Made by a program: the position numbers and the translations under genes
Notes under the pieces: generated by a model
The model's input: the letters and a program-made list of their open reading frames with translations, nothing else
What the model was told of the DNA's origin: nothing
Database searches by the model: none
Part shown: piece after piece, positions 34,132-47,425 of the stretch
How the letters are laid out: every line of letters begins with the position of its first letter
How positions within the stretch are numbered: position 1 is the stretch's first letter
From: Leptobrachium leishanense
Taxonomy: Eukaryota > Chordata > Amphibia > Anura > Megophryidae
Length of the DNA stretch: 64,000 nt
Direction of reading: 5' to 3'
Assembly: GCA_009667805.1 (NCBI GenBank)
Contig: CM019063.1
Span: forward strand, 88,253,877 to 88,317,876

Positions 34132-35068
34132 CCCCTTAGTGACCGGGCGGTTTTACACAAATCCGTCCTTTAGTGATCGCTGCTGTTTTTTACGTTTCTG
34201 CGCTGTTCGTTTTTAGGTCAAATTTTCCTCTTACTCATTTATGCAACCCACACATATTATACACCGGTTTTCCCGCCATTAAATGGACTTTCTAAAAATG
34301 TCATTATTTCCATCATATCCTATAATTTACTATAACAAGAAATATGAAATATGATGAAAAAATTGTAAAAACACACTTTTTCGTACTCTAAACCCCAAAA
34401 ACCTACAACCACCAAAAATTGTTTTTTGCTTTTTAACCGCTTCATTGCTGAGCCAGTTCACCTATGTGCGCTGAGCTCATTCTGACTGTTTTATGCTCAT
34501 TATTTTTAGATGACAGCCTAGGTCCTATTTAACTAAACCTCCAAGACAAAAATTTTTTTTTTTTTTAAAAAAAAAAAATTTTTAAAAAAAAAAAAAAAAA
34601 TTAAAATTTTTTTTTTTTAAAAAAAACTATTTTTTTTAAAAAAAAATATTTTTTTTAAAAAAAAATTTTTTTTTTAAATTTATTTTTATATTTTTATTTT
34701 GTTTAGCTTTTTTTTTACACCGAACCTAGTGATGTTTGATATCATTGGAAATGCCATGATCAGGCCTTTCCAATGATGTCCAGCATGACCCTCTAGCTGC
34801 CACGGATCGGGAGATAGGGGGATTGTTTGGATCCCGTTATTTCCCCTTGGCAGCTAGGGGGTTAACTGGCCCACTGACATCCTCACACATATGGTGGGGA
34901 TGTCAGTGGGTAGGGGGTGACCAAGAGGCTTGGCTGACATCCACAATGTCAGCCCCCTCCAGGTTTGAATCGCGATTTGGCGCAAATATCCCCTCCCCTC
35001 CTACGTCCGCAGGTCTAAGGGAGACCCGTGGGCAGGACGTACATAGTACGTCAGCGGTCCCTAAGGGG
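34132..35068. mobile_element. TTAA-flanked (piggyBac-like) MITE
   Basis: TTAA at 34128-34131 and 35069-35072. The left end is CCCCTTAGTGACCG and the right end, reversed, is CCCCTTAGGGACCG: 13 of 14 positions identical. The centre includes poly-A/poly-T low-complexity DNA at about 34551-34705. A TTAACCGCTTCATTGCTGAG block near 34434 resembles the edge of the related family at 5094-5833, so an older copy may be nested here. No transposase is present. Confidence 0.8.
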
Positions 35069-35181
35069 TTAATATTTAAGTTTTTTAGATGAAAAAGACT
35101 GAGAGATTGCCACGAAGAAAAGTGTATCAAAACTCATGTTAATTTATTCAAATTATAATTTTCGGTCAAAAACATCATTAA

Positions 35182-36416
35182 CCACTTGAATGCTAAGGAC
35201 GCGCTCAGCGCGTCCTCAGCATTCCCGCTGGTGTGCTGAGGACGCGCTGAGCGCGTCCTCACATTGGGGTCAGCGTTCGGCCGGGTTCCGGCCGATCGCT
35301 GGCCCCTCCGGTGCGGGCTGACATCCTGGATGTCAGCCGCGCATCCGGACCAGCAGCCGCCAGCATTAGGTGTCATCGCGGGGGTGCGATGACACCTAAT
35401 TCAGGCGCCCCCCCGCATGTGCGGAGGAGGCGCCTGAAAGGGAGGGGGGAGGTCCTTCGGACCTCTCTCCCTCCCGATCGGCGGCGCACAGGGGGTTAAC
35501 CCAGGCATCATTTGGAAGGGCACAGCCTGCCCTTCCAAATGATGCCTGGCATTAACCCCTGGGGAGCTGGATCGCGAATCGGCGCTGAAAAGCGCCGGTT
35601 CGCGATCCTTTCCCGGAGCTGGCCGACATCTTGGATGTCGGCCAAGCCTCCGGGAACTCCCCCAGAGGACTGGCGTCATCGTGTGTAGCACGATGACGCC
35701 AGTCCTAGACTTAACCCCTAACTGCCACCAACTGTGGAGATAGGGAGTTCCAATGAACTCCCTATCTCCCGATCCGTGGCAGTTAGGGGTTAAATTTTGG
35801 TATCGTTGGATCGGCCAGAGCATGCCGTTCCAACGATACCAAACACTACAGTGAAAAATTTTGTAAAAAAAATAAAAAAATAAAAATAAAAATAAAAACA
35901 AATTAAAAAAAAAAAATTAAAAAAAAAAATTAGACACTTTTTTTTTTTTTTTTGGGTTTGTTAATGCAGCAATATTGTTCCCATTTCAATTATAATGTGA
36001 ACAATGATGCTGCACTAACGATTTTTGTATGCGGTGCGTTTGTTAAAAATAGTGTCATTTTTCCCAAAAAAAAATGTAACGAGACCCCATCTCTAATTTT
36101 TTTAACAAGCGCACCCCATACAAAATATAACCGCAATTGCTCGCATGTTAAAATGTGGAAAAAAACACTTTACACATTGTAAATTATTGAAAATACATAT
36201 TTTATTGCATTTTTTGTTATAATATACAGACATGACATAACGTATACATATAATAATGACATATTATGAATCTACCGAGTCTGACGGAAAGAACGATATA
36301 TAATATGTCTGGGTCATATACTAAAATAAGCCTTCAAAACACGTTTAAACATGATGCGCAAAACAGGTAAAAATGACCTCAGCATAGGGGCGGGAAAAGC
36401 CTCAGCAGCGAAAGGG
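35182..36416. mobile_element. TTAA-flanked MITE containing a chain of perfect hairpins
   Basis: TTAA at 35178-35181 and 36417-36420. The ends are CCACTTGAATGCTAAGG and, reversed, CCCTTTCGCTGCTGAGG. Its right half is the reverse of 5094-5833 (shared GCAGCAATATTGTTCCCATT block). The left 650 bases are a row of hairpins whose stems include GGACGCGCTCAGCGCGTCC, AGGTGTCATCGC, AGGCATCATTTGGAAGGGCA, GACTGGCGTCATCGTG, GAGATAGGGAGTTC and TTTGGTATCGTTGGA. The long open frame at 35401-35901 on the minus strand is a by-product. Confidence 0.8.
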
Positions 36417-36424
36417 TTAATCGT

Positions 36425-37214
36425 CTAGTTTTTGTCACTGACAACATGTAGTCAACGAAGTTATGAAGAAAACTACGACGAAAATCATGGTGGGTTATTC
36501 CCTTGTATGTCGTTTAGAGTGCCTCTATGACTTTGCAGACTTGGGACTCTCTGAATAAATTAACCTTAATATCCCCTACGGATCAGGTTATGACCAAAGT
36601 CTTTTGAAATTTTGTTGACAAATAAAACTAGACAAAAATGATAGGGAGGACTTAATTTTTAATTAGATTTAGCCATAGTCTGTTGAATAAAATGCCATTT
36701 AGTTTTAGTCATATTTTAGTCAACAACTAAAACCAATGCTTTTACAGTCAATGTTCATGCTATTGATCATGAATCAGATAAGGAACATCCAAAATATCAA
36801 TGTAGGTGGTGAAAAATTAACCCTTCTCCCAGCATTAGGGTGTGTCTGGACACACCGGGCACACCCTGTGCACACGCCTATCAGGGTTATTCAGAGAGAG
36901 GTGAAAACCAGGAGAATGACTGGAGAAGTGAAAATTCTAGGTCAAAATAGCTGATTTGAAAAGTGAGATAAATGGGAGAATTTTTCTGGTTTTGGCTATT
37001 TTGACCTAAAATTCTTCACTTTACTTCTCCAGTCATTCTCCTGTTGTCACCTCTCTCTGAATAACCCTGTATGGCGAAAATCAATTGACATTTTCATTGA
37101 CTAATATTAACTAGACAAAAATGTTAGGGCATCGCAAATTTTAATTTTGTTTTAGTCGTAGCCCTTTAACTAAAAGGCCCTTTATTTTTGGTCAAATTTT
37201 AGTTGACTTTAGTT
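36425..37214. mobile_element. Unclassified DNA-element remnant rich in TTTTAGTC/GACTAAA, with nested MITE
   Basis: Repeated words such as CAACTAAAACCAATGC, TAGACAAAAATGATAGGG and TTTAGTCGTAGCCC suggest a decayed non-autonomous DNA transposon. The edges are not resolved. The short MITE at 36882-37069 is inserted in it. Confidence 0.45.
36882..37069. mobile_element. Short palindromic MITE, second copy
   Basis: Same structure as 33019-33201: CAGGGTTATTCAGAGAGAGG at the left, CTCTCTCTGAATAACCCTG at the right, inner arms GGAGAATGACTGGAGAAGTG and TACTTCTCCAGTCATTCTCC. TAT follows the right end. Confidence 0.9.
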
Positions 37215-37645
37215 GATCACGTCCGTGTTGCCGTACATTTTAACGTCCGTCGTAGCATAATATTATGATCAATAGAGACCCACACACGAAGTATGTCCGC
37301 ACAGAAGTGCGGACGCACAACGCACGTAGCACCGGACACAATTTAGGCAAGAACGTCGAACCGCTATGACGGATGCACAGAGTGTGCACGTCCGCATAGC
37401 TTTTAGTTGGAGTGATGGAACGTAGTCAGACGTACTGCATTTTTGACGTCCAGCATTTGTGACGGACAAAATGGTTTCTCGTACCATGTATCAATTTTTT
37501 TCATTTTACATATTCATTTTATTTCCCATCTACATCAGTCAAAAAAAAACAGACCGTGTGGTGTCTACAGTATTATCAGTCCAATAGTACGTCAGTTGTG
37601 CACGGATGCACAGTGTGCTCAGAATGCGATCGTCTGACATTAGCC
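37215..37645 (-). mobile_element. Harbinger-like MITE, left end truncated
   Basis: Reversed it matches the copy at 48912-49263: shared GGACGTGATCA, CACACGAAGTATGTCCGCAC-like and GACCCACACACGAAG words. It ends CGTCTGACATTAGCC followed by TAA, which also serves as the left TAA of the next copy. The left terminus is missing. Confidence 0.75.
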
Positions 37646-37648
37646 TAA

Positions 37649-38076
37649 GGCTAGGGTCAGACGAAAGCATTTTTCCCCGCGAACGTGAAAAAGTGCGTCC
37701 GAACGCATTGACGTATTTTTTCACGGAATGCGCAAAAACGGTCAGACGACGTGCATTTTCAGGCGTGATTTTGTACGGATCGTCAATAAAACTCTTTTTT
37801 GTGTCTGGATGTTATGTAGGCTGGACATTAGCAGCGTCTGACATCTCCTAATCATGCAAACACGCCGCTATGCCGCAGCTGTGCACTCAGTACGTCAGTA
37901 CTAGCGGTTCAGCATTCTCAGAAAAATACGTTCAAATTCCACTTGCGTTGCACGGCCGGACTTTTGTGCGGCCGTACATCGTATATTGGCCGTCATTGCC
38001 CGTCATCTGCTGCTAGTGCGGCCGTAATTATGTGCGCCAGAACGCACGTTAAAAGTGCGCTGGTCTGACCCCAGCC
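37649..38076 (+). mobile_element. Harbinger-like MITE with TAA target duplication
   Basis: TAA at 37646-37648 and 38077-38079. The left end is GGCTAGGGTCAGACGAAAGC; the right end, reversed, is GGCTGGGGTCAGACCAGCGC. A 3-bp TAA duplication with these TIRs is typical of PIF/Harbinger. The interior is CpG-rich, and GTGAAAAAGTGCGTCCGAAC recurs in the other copies. It stands tail to head with the preceding copy and shares one TAA. Confidence 0.85.
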
Positions 38077-38079
38077 TAA

Positions 38080-39094
38080 GTCAGCACTAATCAAATTCTT
38101 ATTTTATTGGAAGAATTTCTGGGTCTCGGTCCTTCATTTTAACTAGCTAATAGCAAATAGTATATTTTACATGAATATGCAGTACTTTCATTTCTGGTTC
38201 TGTAGTTTATCAAGGCAAATGAAAGTATTTTTTGTAAGAAATGAGAAGGAATAGTTTATTTCAGATGTGACATGTTTGTAACTGTTGATTTAACAAAATA
38301 ATTGCTTAGAATCTGAACATGAATACTGAATGAATAAAAATACTGTCAATACACAAATTTTATGAAATTGAAGCACATAATATCCTGGACGTATTGAGCA
38401 TTTAAGCAGGTTTTGGATCACTTGATTAAGTAATTTATATGCAAGAAAAAATTGTATGAGACAGTAAAATCAATAAACACCGTGTCTGCGTTGAGGCTCA
38501 TCAGAAATCTGTTCCAAGTGAATGCAGTTAGAGTCAATTCCTGGTCAGCTATGCTATGACCCCGTGAAATCAAACTTTTTTTTTCTGTTTTCATTTTAAT
38601 TCTAGTATTGGATTGACAAATGGCATTGAGATTTATTCCAGCACTTTATAGCACACAATGGGAAATGAGATTGGTTTGAAATATTTATTTAAATAGTAGT
38701 TTCTGTTTTGGTCCCATCAATGACTTTTGAATGTCACCATTTACTTAAATATTATCAGGCATCAGCAAATTCCCATTGGAGTTCAAGATGCGATAGCACT
38801 AGATTTTATATCTTTTTTTAATATAGATTAGACTATATTTTTGAAGCGAATTACAAAAAAATAGATGATAGAATTATGTCGTTTAGTACAAAACTTAATT
38901 ATTAGTGAGGTTATGGACAAAAAAAAAATAGCAAAAATTGTATAATCCATACTGTGTAATAACTAAAACCGAAACACAAACAAAACTCTCCCCTATAAAA
39001 TAAACAATAATATATTATTTTTAAAATGCTCTTGAAAAATGTGTGGATGAATAGAACTTCTTTTCCTTTTTTTTGTAAAATCATAAGGTAAGAA
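38080..39094. other. Intron, nothing recognised
   Basis: About 1 kb of AT-rich sequence without element ends or exons. Confidence 0.5.
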
Positions 39095-39970
39095 ATATTT
39101 GGTTATATTCCTAATGTATTTCTTTTTGTAGTAACCTATTTGTCAGGCAGATGTCGACCTCTTCTGACCACATAGAGTTACTAGAGTTCTGAGCTCCATG
39201 CAAGACCACCTGGGGAAAAGTCAGAGACATTCCCCAACTGGTTTCAAAGGGCTCTATCACCTCCTTTAAGATAACGCTAGCGAGAGTGTTAGCTTAAAAG
39301 AGGTGATATCAAATCGGAGGTGTTTCAGGGGCAGCACTAATGGGTTAAAATACCTGTTAGCCAATCAGTATTAGCGGTTTATCCCACAAGCTTACTGTAC
39401 TTTGCGTTCTTTATGTTAAGTATCGGGAGTGCAAAGTGCAAGCAGAGATTAACTAGCGTTAGGATCACAAGATCCTAACGCTAGTTACTAAGAGCCGTCA
39501 TTAACGAAAACGTTAACACCAGCTCAGAGCTGGTACTAACCGATTCCGCTGCTGCAGATTCAGTTAGCAGCAGCTGAACCACCTCCCAAAAAATAAAATA
39601 CTCACCTGTCATCCCACGCCGAGAACGATCCACGATCTCTCTGCGAACACTCCACTGACCAGCAGGATCTCGCGAGAGGAGAGATCCTGCCGGTCATGTG
39701 ACCTGCTAGGAGAAGCTTCCATGGAGTCCTACGGACTCCAGGATGCTCGAGATGGCGCGTTAGCGCTGGCCCGAGTAGTCCCGAGCCTGGCGACTGCTAC
39801 GGGACAGGCAGCTAGGCTCAGCACCTGCCCTGCAATCTGGTGGTGAAACCAGGATGCAAAGGGGAAATTAGTGTAAGCTAATTTTTGCTCGTAGCCTCCC
39901 GATTTTAGCGAGGGCAACGTGATAGTGCCGAAAATGTTTTAGCACCTGGGGCATCATGGCCAGGGTGTTA
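39095..39970 (+). repeat. Unclassified composite repeat, fullest copy
   Basis: Joins the two dispersed blocks seen separately at 26290-26545 and 24770-24965. A perfect 16-bp hairpin AACTAGCGTTAGGATC ... GATCCTAACGCTAGTT lies at 39451-39486. Further GC-rich inverted pieces lie at about 39660-39705. No TIR or TSD was found. The minus-strand frame at 39729-39917 is not gene-like. Confidence 0.6.
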
Positions 39971-40864
39971 AAACTTGAGGGGCATGTTCTGGAGCCCGAA
40001 TTCAAGCAAAATTTGTTAGCAACAAACTAATTTAATTTGCTCTAGATTGCGTGACCAATGCTTTTATAGGAAGTGAATATGTTTGAGGAGTTGCATAATA
40101 AGCAATTCCAAAATCTATCATTATTCTTGTTTGCAGCTGTTTTCTTTTTAAATACTTTTCTTTCAAAAACTGGATTTAAGTGATTTTTCATTTGCATAAT
40201 CACTTCACACACAAAAAAGAAATAGATTATAAATTGTCATACTTAGCAGTGGATCCTAGGGTACAGAGGACATGAACTCTGCTGCAAAAGAACACTGAGA
40301 ACAAATAGTTCCCAGTTCCCTCCCACTGGCCCTGCTAGACTGCATAGATGTGAGCTCACAGAGGGCTCTTTGTAATCTCCCCGGAGTTCTCTGAACTCTA
40401 GGAGAGTATCACCATAATCTAAATACACTCCCAAACCCTAAGGCAAAAAAAACCTGAAAATACTACTAAAAGTAAACATAACCCTATAGCTAACCCTAAC
40501 CATACAACTACCTTTTACCTTACTCCTACCCGACCTGCTTGATGGTTGTGAAAGCCAATCACAGTGCAATGACAGCTATCACTGTGATTTGCTCATTAAT
40601 TAAGTATGGGAGGCAATTGGGAAAATAATTTAGATTTTTCGGATGCCAGATATCCATCAATAATAGGTGCTCAATTGTCTCCATAGAGACAGTCCTGGCA
40701 GCGAGATTGGGGCATGCAATTGGTGGATCACAGTCTCATACAGATCAGCTGCCTGGGGCAACTTCAGATGAAAGGATGTTTCACACATCATCTGAATCAT
40801 CTTGTGTAATCGCAGTACATTCAAATTATGGCCTGAAGTGCAACTCCAATCATGCTCTAATGTG
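39971..40864. other. Intron, nothing recognised
   Basis: No supported feature; short frames at 40657-40898 on both strands are chance. Confidence 0.45.
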
Positions 40865-40869
40865 GATGG

Positions 40870-41395
40870 TGTCACGGCCCTCACCGTCCGCACCGTGAGA
40901 AGGCCAAATAGGGTGCCGATTCCCTTTTAAGGGCATTCCGGACTGAATTTTCTACTGTTCCCAGGTCCAGGTACCCAGGAATCCCAACCTCAGATGTGGG
41001 CTGGGCCGGGGCCTCCTTAAAGTTGCACTCCACCCTATAGTTGCACTCTACTCCTAGTTACTTTGTTTCTCCTGATTTTAAGTCTTAGTCAACCCTCTTT
41101 ATGTCCTGCCCTGTGTCCCTTGTTAAAGTATTCTGTTTATACTCAGTCCAGTCTAGTTCCTGTCCTGTCCACCTGGTGTATCCTATCCTGTGTCGTGTGC
41201 CTTGTACGTCAGTCCCATTCCTGTCTTGCCCAGCCATCTGTTATAATTTATACATAATTCAGAGTTCCCTTTTGGTTTACTCCTGTTGTGATTTCCCTGT
41301 GTAATAAACCTTTACCTGTTTTACCCCGTACCTCCCTCCACTCTGTCACCACTCCTTGGCTCGACCATGCAACCCCAGCAAAATGAACCGTGACA
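40870..41395 (+). mobile_element. Solo LTR of a retrotransposon (TGTCACGG...CCGTGACA)
   Basis: Starts TGTCACGG and ends CCGTGACA, an 8-bp perfect terminal inverted repeat with TG...CA borders. The flanks are GATGG (40865-40869) and TATGG (41396-41400), a 5-bp duplication with one change. A poly-A signal AATAAA lies at 41303-41308, about 90 bases before the end. At 526 bp, with no internal region beside it, this is a solo LTR left by recombination. The 5-bp TSD fits the Ty3/Gypsy group. Plus orientation is taken from the AATAAA. Confidence 0.88.
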
Positions 41396-41400
41396 TATGG

Positions 41401-42176
41401 TTAGAAACTGGCATGCACAGATAGCAGTGACAAAGTAACCCAGAGTCTGATCCTTTTATATCTGCTTTTATATGTACTGCTTTTTATATGTACATAAAGT
41501 TGAGAATTTGTGTGGTAGATCAATGATGTATGTAGCAATTCAAATGAAAAATAATGCTCCAATACACAAAATCTTGAAAGGTTAACCAATCTTTAGGCAG
41601 GTGTTTCTGTACTATCATATAAAATGAGTTATGTGCTGCTGAGTTTTAATCCCTAAAAGGCTTTGTCTGCTTCAGCGTTTGTGTTTAGACATCTAGAACA
41701 GGAACGTGATATTCAAAAATAACAAATTGTACATTGTATTCATAAGTCGGCTTCTGATGAGCTTTAATTAGCTTCAGTGCCATTGAGCTGCAGCATTTAT
41801 ATTTCTAGGATATGATGACCTATTTCTATTTCAAGTGTAAATATGTTAATCAGCACAGCATGCATCTTTTTCTGGGGCACTACACTGTTAATGTTACCTA
41901 GTGATATATCTAAATAATTTACAGTATAGTCTTGCATCTACATAACATACAAAACCAACTGCAAAGAAACAGACTTTAGATCAGTTCTAAACAAAATTTA
42001 GTCAATGAAATGATGCAAAAATGACTAATCTACAATAGCTCACATATTCTCCACCACTAGACTGTACCACTATATTGTAGGTGAATCAGTAGAGACTGCA
42101 AATGTTATATCCCACGTGACTGTACTCCAATTCACTTGATTTTCAAGATATACAGGTGTTCCCCCACAACCACTAA
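41401..42176. other. Intron, nothing recognised
   Basis: AT-rich, no supported feature. Confidence 0.5.
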
Positions 42177-42970
42177 CAGGGTTCTTCAAAGAGATTCGAA
42201 AAGTCACCGCACGTTCGATGACTTTTCGTTCCCCGCACTTCGGGGCGATTCGGCGATTCCTAGTTCTGCGACCCTGTGGTGTATTCAGCATGCACCGCAG
42301 GGCCCCCGTAGTGCAGGGAATACTCGCCGCAAACCTGCAGAACACTCGTCGAACACTCACCGAAAACCCGCAGAATCCGCTGCAAAAGCCAAGCCGAACA
42401 CGCCAGAAAAATCTGAGCAGCTGGTGATCACAGCGCAGAGCAGCCGACGGAAAAAGCCGACAGGCAGAAGAATGTGGTGAAAAAAATAAAAAAAACAGTT
42501 CGCTTGAAAGTTTGAAATTTGAAACGATGTTTGCATAAAAACTACTTAACGAAAATGTCTGGAATTTACATATAAGATCCAATGAATGATAATAAAAAGG
42601 ACTTTTACAGAAAAAAGAATAAAAAATGTTTAAAAAACAAAACCTGAAAAAAATTCCCAAAAAATGCCTGAAAGATCAAAAAAAAAATCTAACTATTAAG
42701 AAACTTTTTACTGCAGAATAAAATAATAAATGGTTTATTAGATATTGAATTATAGCTGGAATATTTTTAACACTGAAGCCTATGGGATTCTCCTGAATAA
42801 AACTGTTGAATGAAACCACCGGACAGCAGGGCAATTCGGTAACTTTTCACTGCTGCTTAGTGTTCTCTGAATAGACGAAGCATTCCTTCTCTATGGGGAT
42901 TCCACTGCCCTCGAACAGGCAACGAACAGGCACCGTATGTGCCGGCAATTCGCCAACATTTGGCTGCTCT
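42177..42970 (+). mobile_element. CAGGGTTATTC-family MITE, right end truncated
   Basis: Starts CAGGGTTCTTCAAAGAGATT, has the subterminal hairpin GAAAAGTCACCG ... ATGACTTTTC, and follows 17132-18059 throughout. It stops after GGCAATTCGCCAACATTTGG, about 100 bases before the expected terminal repeat. The minus-strand frame at 42070-42660 (196 codons) lies in this element and is not a gene. Confidence 0.8.
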
Positions 42971-43067
42971 ATAGCCTTCATTTACATATCACTAGACTCT
43001 TTGGTTAATTACAATATGCCCTTCCCTTGGGAAGACACACCTACTCCATTATATCAACTCTCTGCAG

Positions 43068-43111
<44 letters not shown>

Positions 43112-43269
43112 GTCCTGTGTAGTGGACACAGCCTCCCTGCTCTCCTTGTTGATAAGTATACACTATGGGCTTCTGGCCCTCTAGGCCTATTTGTTATTGT
43201 TCATATTGGCTGCTTTGCAAATCTTGTACATATGTGTTATATGTGATTTAGTGTGCTGTGTGTAATTCC
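42971..43269. repeat. Intron with (TC)n microsatellite at 43073-43108
   Basis: An 18-unit TC run sits in otherwise unremarkable sequence. Confidence 0.8.
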
Positions 43270-44140
43270 TAATAAATGTTTAATATAGTGGACGAACCTG
43301 TCTTGTGCAATATATAGTTTTAAGCCCACCTGCCATGCCAAGGCACCTCTAATAAGGCGAGTCATGCCAAATGAAGCCAAAGGCTGCTCTTTAGCAAACC
43401 ACATATGCTCATGCTGCTTCTCAGTCATGAGGAAGACTGGTGGGCTTTCATTTATACCCTCCCAGAAGTAAATCCACCTTGGGATCAAAAAGCAAAACTA
43501 CGGAACGGAATAGCTGCAAAGATGACCTGGCTGGACATACAACAAATGTGCATAATACAGAAAAAACGGCATCGCGCCTGATCCCCACCAGGGTGGCTGC
43601 AACCCCCGGCTGTTGGCCGCTGCAAGACGGCCTGAACTCAGACTTTTGTCTTGCAACAATGACGCGCCCCCTTGTAGCACCTGGCAGCGGGGCGTACTAG
43701 TATACCCCGCCAACGTTAACCCCCTTCTGACATGTGCCACCCGCCTGTCGATAAGGGGTTAATACGTGTTAAATAACCACTGTTTTCTTCTGCCAATGCA
43801 AGCACAGAACAAAGTCCGTTCACCTTTAAACATCTTTATTTTTATCCAAGATTCCAAAGTAAAAGCAGCAATTACATATAACAGTCCATTTACAGGAAAA
43901 AAACAGTGGCTCTAAGCAAGCTAAGCGACTCAAGCAATTTCTGTCTGTAGCACAGGGTCTCGTCTAACTAATAACAAATGCAGTAAGGTTTGCTGGTAAA
44001 AAAATTGTATAAACAGATACACACATTAAACTAATGCATTGCTTTGTGACTTGTTTAACAGTGGACTATATATTTTATATAAAACAAACCTTACACTATG
44101 GCAGAAAAGAGGTCATTATACTGTGAGCAAAGTGAATTTT
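43270..44140. other. Unclassified, moderately GC-rich sequence
   Basis: The part at 43550-43760 (ACCCCCGGCTGTTGGCCGCT, GCCCCCTTGTAGCACCTGGC, TAACCCCCTT) is GC-richer than the intron average and looks repeat-derived. I found no end structure and no coding match. The remainder is AT-rich. Confidence 0.4.
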
Positions 44141-44475
44141 ATCTAATTTGTGCTGTTTTACTTCTGCAAGAAAAGAGGACTTTTAAAGATGGCGTCCGGT
44201 TTCGTTTGCGCATGTGCTAACCCCGTGAATGGGCTATCAGATTTTCAAAGATGGCGCTAGAGGCATTGGCTCATATGTGAGAATTAGAGGGATGTGATTA
44301 GTGGAATGAGAGACTGATCGCTAAGAATGCCCAAGTCGGCTGGGTATTGGATATGTGAAAGAAAAAAGAGAAATAGCAGCAGAACCTGTAGGTTTAAATA
44401 GCGGAGATAGTTTGGAAATCATTATTTTCTGATGAAGTGGGCTGGGACCCACGAAACGCGTCAGATGTGTTTTTA
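44141..44475 (+). repeat. Left arm of a distant inverted repeat; carries a hammerhead-type motif
   Basis: Words ATCTAATTTGTGCTGTTTTA, GACTTTTAAAGATGGCGTCC, GAGAATTAGAGGGATGTGAT and CAAGTCGGCTGGGTATTGG recur as reverse complements at 48837-49519. The two arms enclose about 4.4 kb containing a Tc1 element, a Helitron, a CR1 3' end and a Harbinger-like MITE. It is probably a Penelope-like retroelement fragment, judged from the ribozyme-like motif at its right edge. Confidence 0.75.
44429..44462 (+). ncRNA. Candidate hammerhead ribozyme (Penelope-type)
   Basis: CTGATGA (44429-44435) is followed by a 5-bp stem GTGGG/CCCAC (44437-44441 with 44448-44452). GAAAC comes next, then ACGCGT (44456-44461, self-complementary), then C. 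The boxes CUGAUGA and GAAA plus GUC are the hammerhead core, with cleavage expected after GUC (44460-44462). A palindromic ACGCGU stem III would favour a dimeric ribozyme, as described for Penelope-like elements. One unpaired A lies between CTGATGA and stem II, and stem I is weak. AATAAA follows about 35 bases downstream. Activity is unproven. Confidence 0.6.
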
Positions 44476-44540
44476 GTCTCTTTTTTATACTGGTTAAATA
44501 AATATCCCCATATAATTGCCCTCACTGTCATTACATTATA

Positions 44541-46157
<1,617 letters not shown>

Positions 46158-46202
46158 TATGTCCATCTATTATATATACTAGTTGTAAAGCCTGCCCAGA
46201 GG

Positions 46203-46895
46203 GCAGTCTATTGTGGATATACTGCCCCAGCTCATGGATATACTGCCCCAGCTCATGGATATACTGCCCCAGCTCGTGGATACTGCCCCAGCTCGTGGAT
46301 ATACTGCCCCAGCTCATGGATACTGCCCCAGCTCATGGATACTGCCCCAGCACGTGGATATTGCCCCAGCACGTGGATACTGCCCCAGCTCGTGGATACT
46401 GCCCCAGCTCGTGGATACTGCCCCAGCACGTGGATATTGCCCCAGCACGTGGATACTGCCCCAGCTCGTGGATACTGCCCCAGCTCGTGGATACTGCCCC
46501 AGCTCGTGGATACTGACCCCGCACGTGGATACTGCCCCCGCACGTGGATACTGCCCCAGCACATGGATATTTGCCCCCAGCTCATGGATTTGCCCCAGCA
46601 CGTGGATACTGCCCCAGCACATGGATATTTGCCCCCAGCTCATAGATTTGCCCCAGCACATGGATACTGCCCCAACACATGGATATTTGCCCCCAGCTCA
46701 TGGATTTGCCCCAGCTCATGGATTTGCCCCAGCTCATGGATTTGCTCAGCTCATGGATTTGCCCCAGGTCATGGATTTGCTCAGCTCATGGATTTGCCCC
46801 CAGCTCATGGATTTGCCCCAGGTCATGGATTTGCCCAGCTCATGGATTTGCCCCCAGGTCATGGATATGGTCCCCCAGCTCGTGGATATAGCCCC
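46203..46895. repeat. 18-21 bp minisatellite inside the Helitron
   Basis: About 35 copies of units like CTGCCCCAGCTCGTGGATA and GCCCCAGCTCATGGATTT. Unit lengths shift between 18, 19, 20 and 21. Stops are absent, so overlapping open frames of up to 241 codons occur on both strands (e.g. 46213-46938); they are artefacts. Confidence 0.92.
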
Positions 46896-46929
46896 CCCAG
46901 CGCTCATACTTACCTGTCGAGCGGCGCCA

Positions 46930-47425
46930 GGGAAGTGAAGATTTCCCCGCTTCCGGTCTTTGAAGGACCCAAGCCGCGGTCACGTGACCGGGGCTTGGGT
47001 CCTTCAAAGCGGAAGCGAGGGAACTTTCCCTCCGCCGCTCGGGGGTAGGATGCGCGCGGCAGCCGGGTAGAGGCTGCGCCTCTACCCGGCTGCCGCGCGC
47101 ATCCTACCCCTGAGCGGCGGAGGGAACTTTCCCTTCGCCGCTCGGGGTACCCGTTAGATGCGCACAGCAGCCGGGTAGAGGCTGCGCTCGCAGCCTCTAC
47201 CCGGCTGCCGCGCGCATCCAACCCCGAGCGGCGGAGGAAACTTTCCCTTCGCCGCTCGGGGGGTTGGATGCGCGCGGCAGCCGGGTAGAGGCTGCGAGCG
47301 CAGCCTCTACCCGGCTGCTGTGTGCATGTGTAACCGCCGCGGCGAGCCGGCAGCCGGCTCGTGCCGCGGCGGTTGCATGCGCGCGCAACCAACCGCCGCT
47401 GGTTGCGCGCGCATGCGCAGTAGGG
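46930..47425. repeat. Cluster of five GC-rich palindromes (CpG-dense)
   Basis: Successive hairpins: CTTTGAAGGACCCAAGCC with its complement around TCACGTGA (about 46958-47010); a pair of arms at least 30 bp long built on GATGCGCGCGGCAGCCGG and GGTAGAGGC (about 47045-47110); two further versions of that arm pair (to about 47325); and GTAACCGCCGCGGC arms with a GCGCGCATGCG end (about 47328-47420). The CpG density is exceptional for this intron. A consensus splice donor CAGGTAAGT occurs on the minus strand at about 46909-46917. Confidence 0.85.

Noticed and set aside
35401..35901. 166-codon minus-strand frame
   Set aside because: It crosses the hairpin chain of a TTAA-flanked MITE and ends in poly-A-derived phenylalanine runs.
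42070..42660. 196-codon minus-strand frame with a hydrophobic start
   Set aside because: It lies almost wholly in a CAGGGTTATTC-family MITE, and similar frames in other copies are broken.
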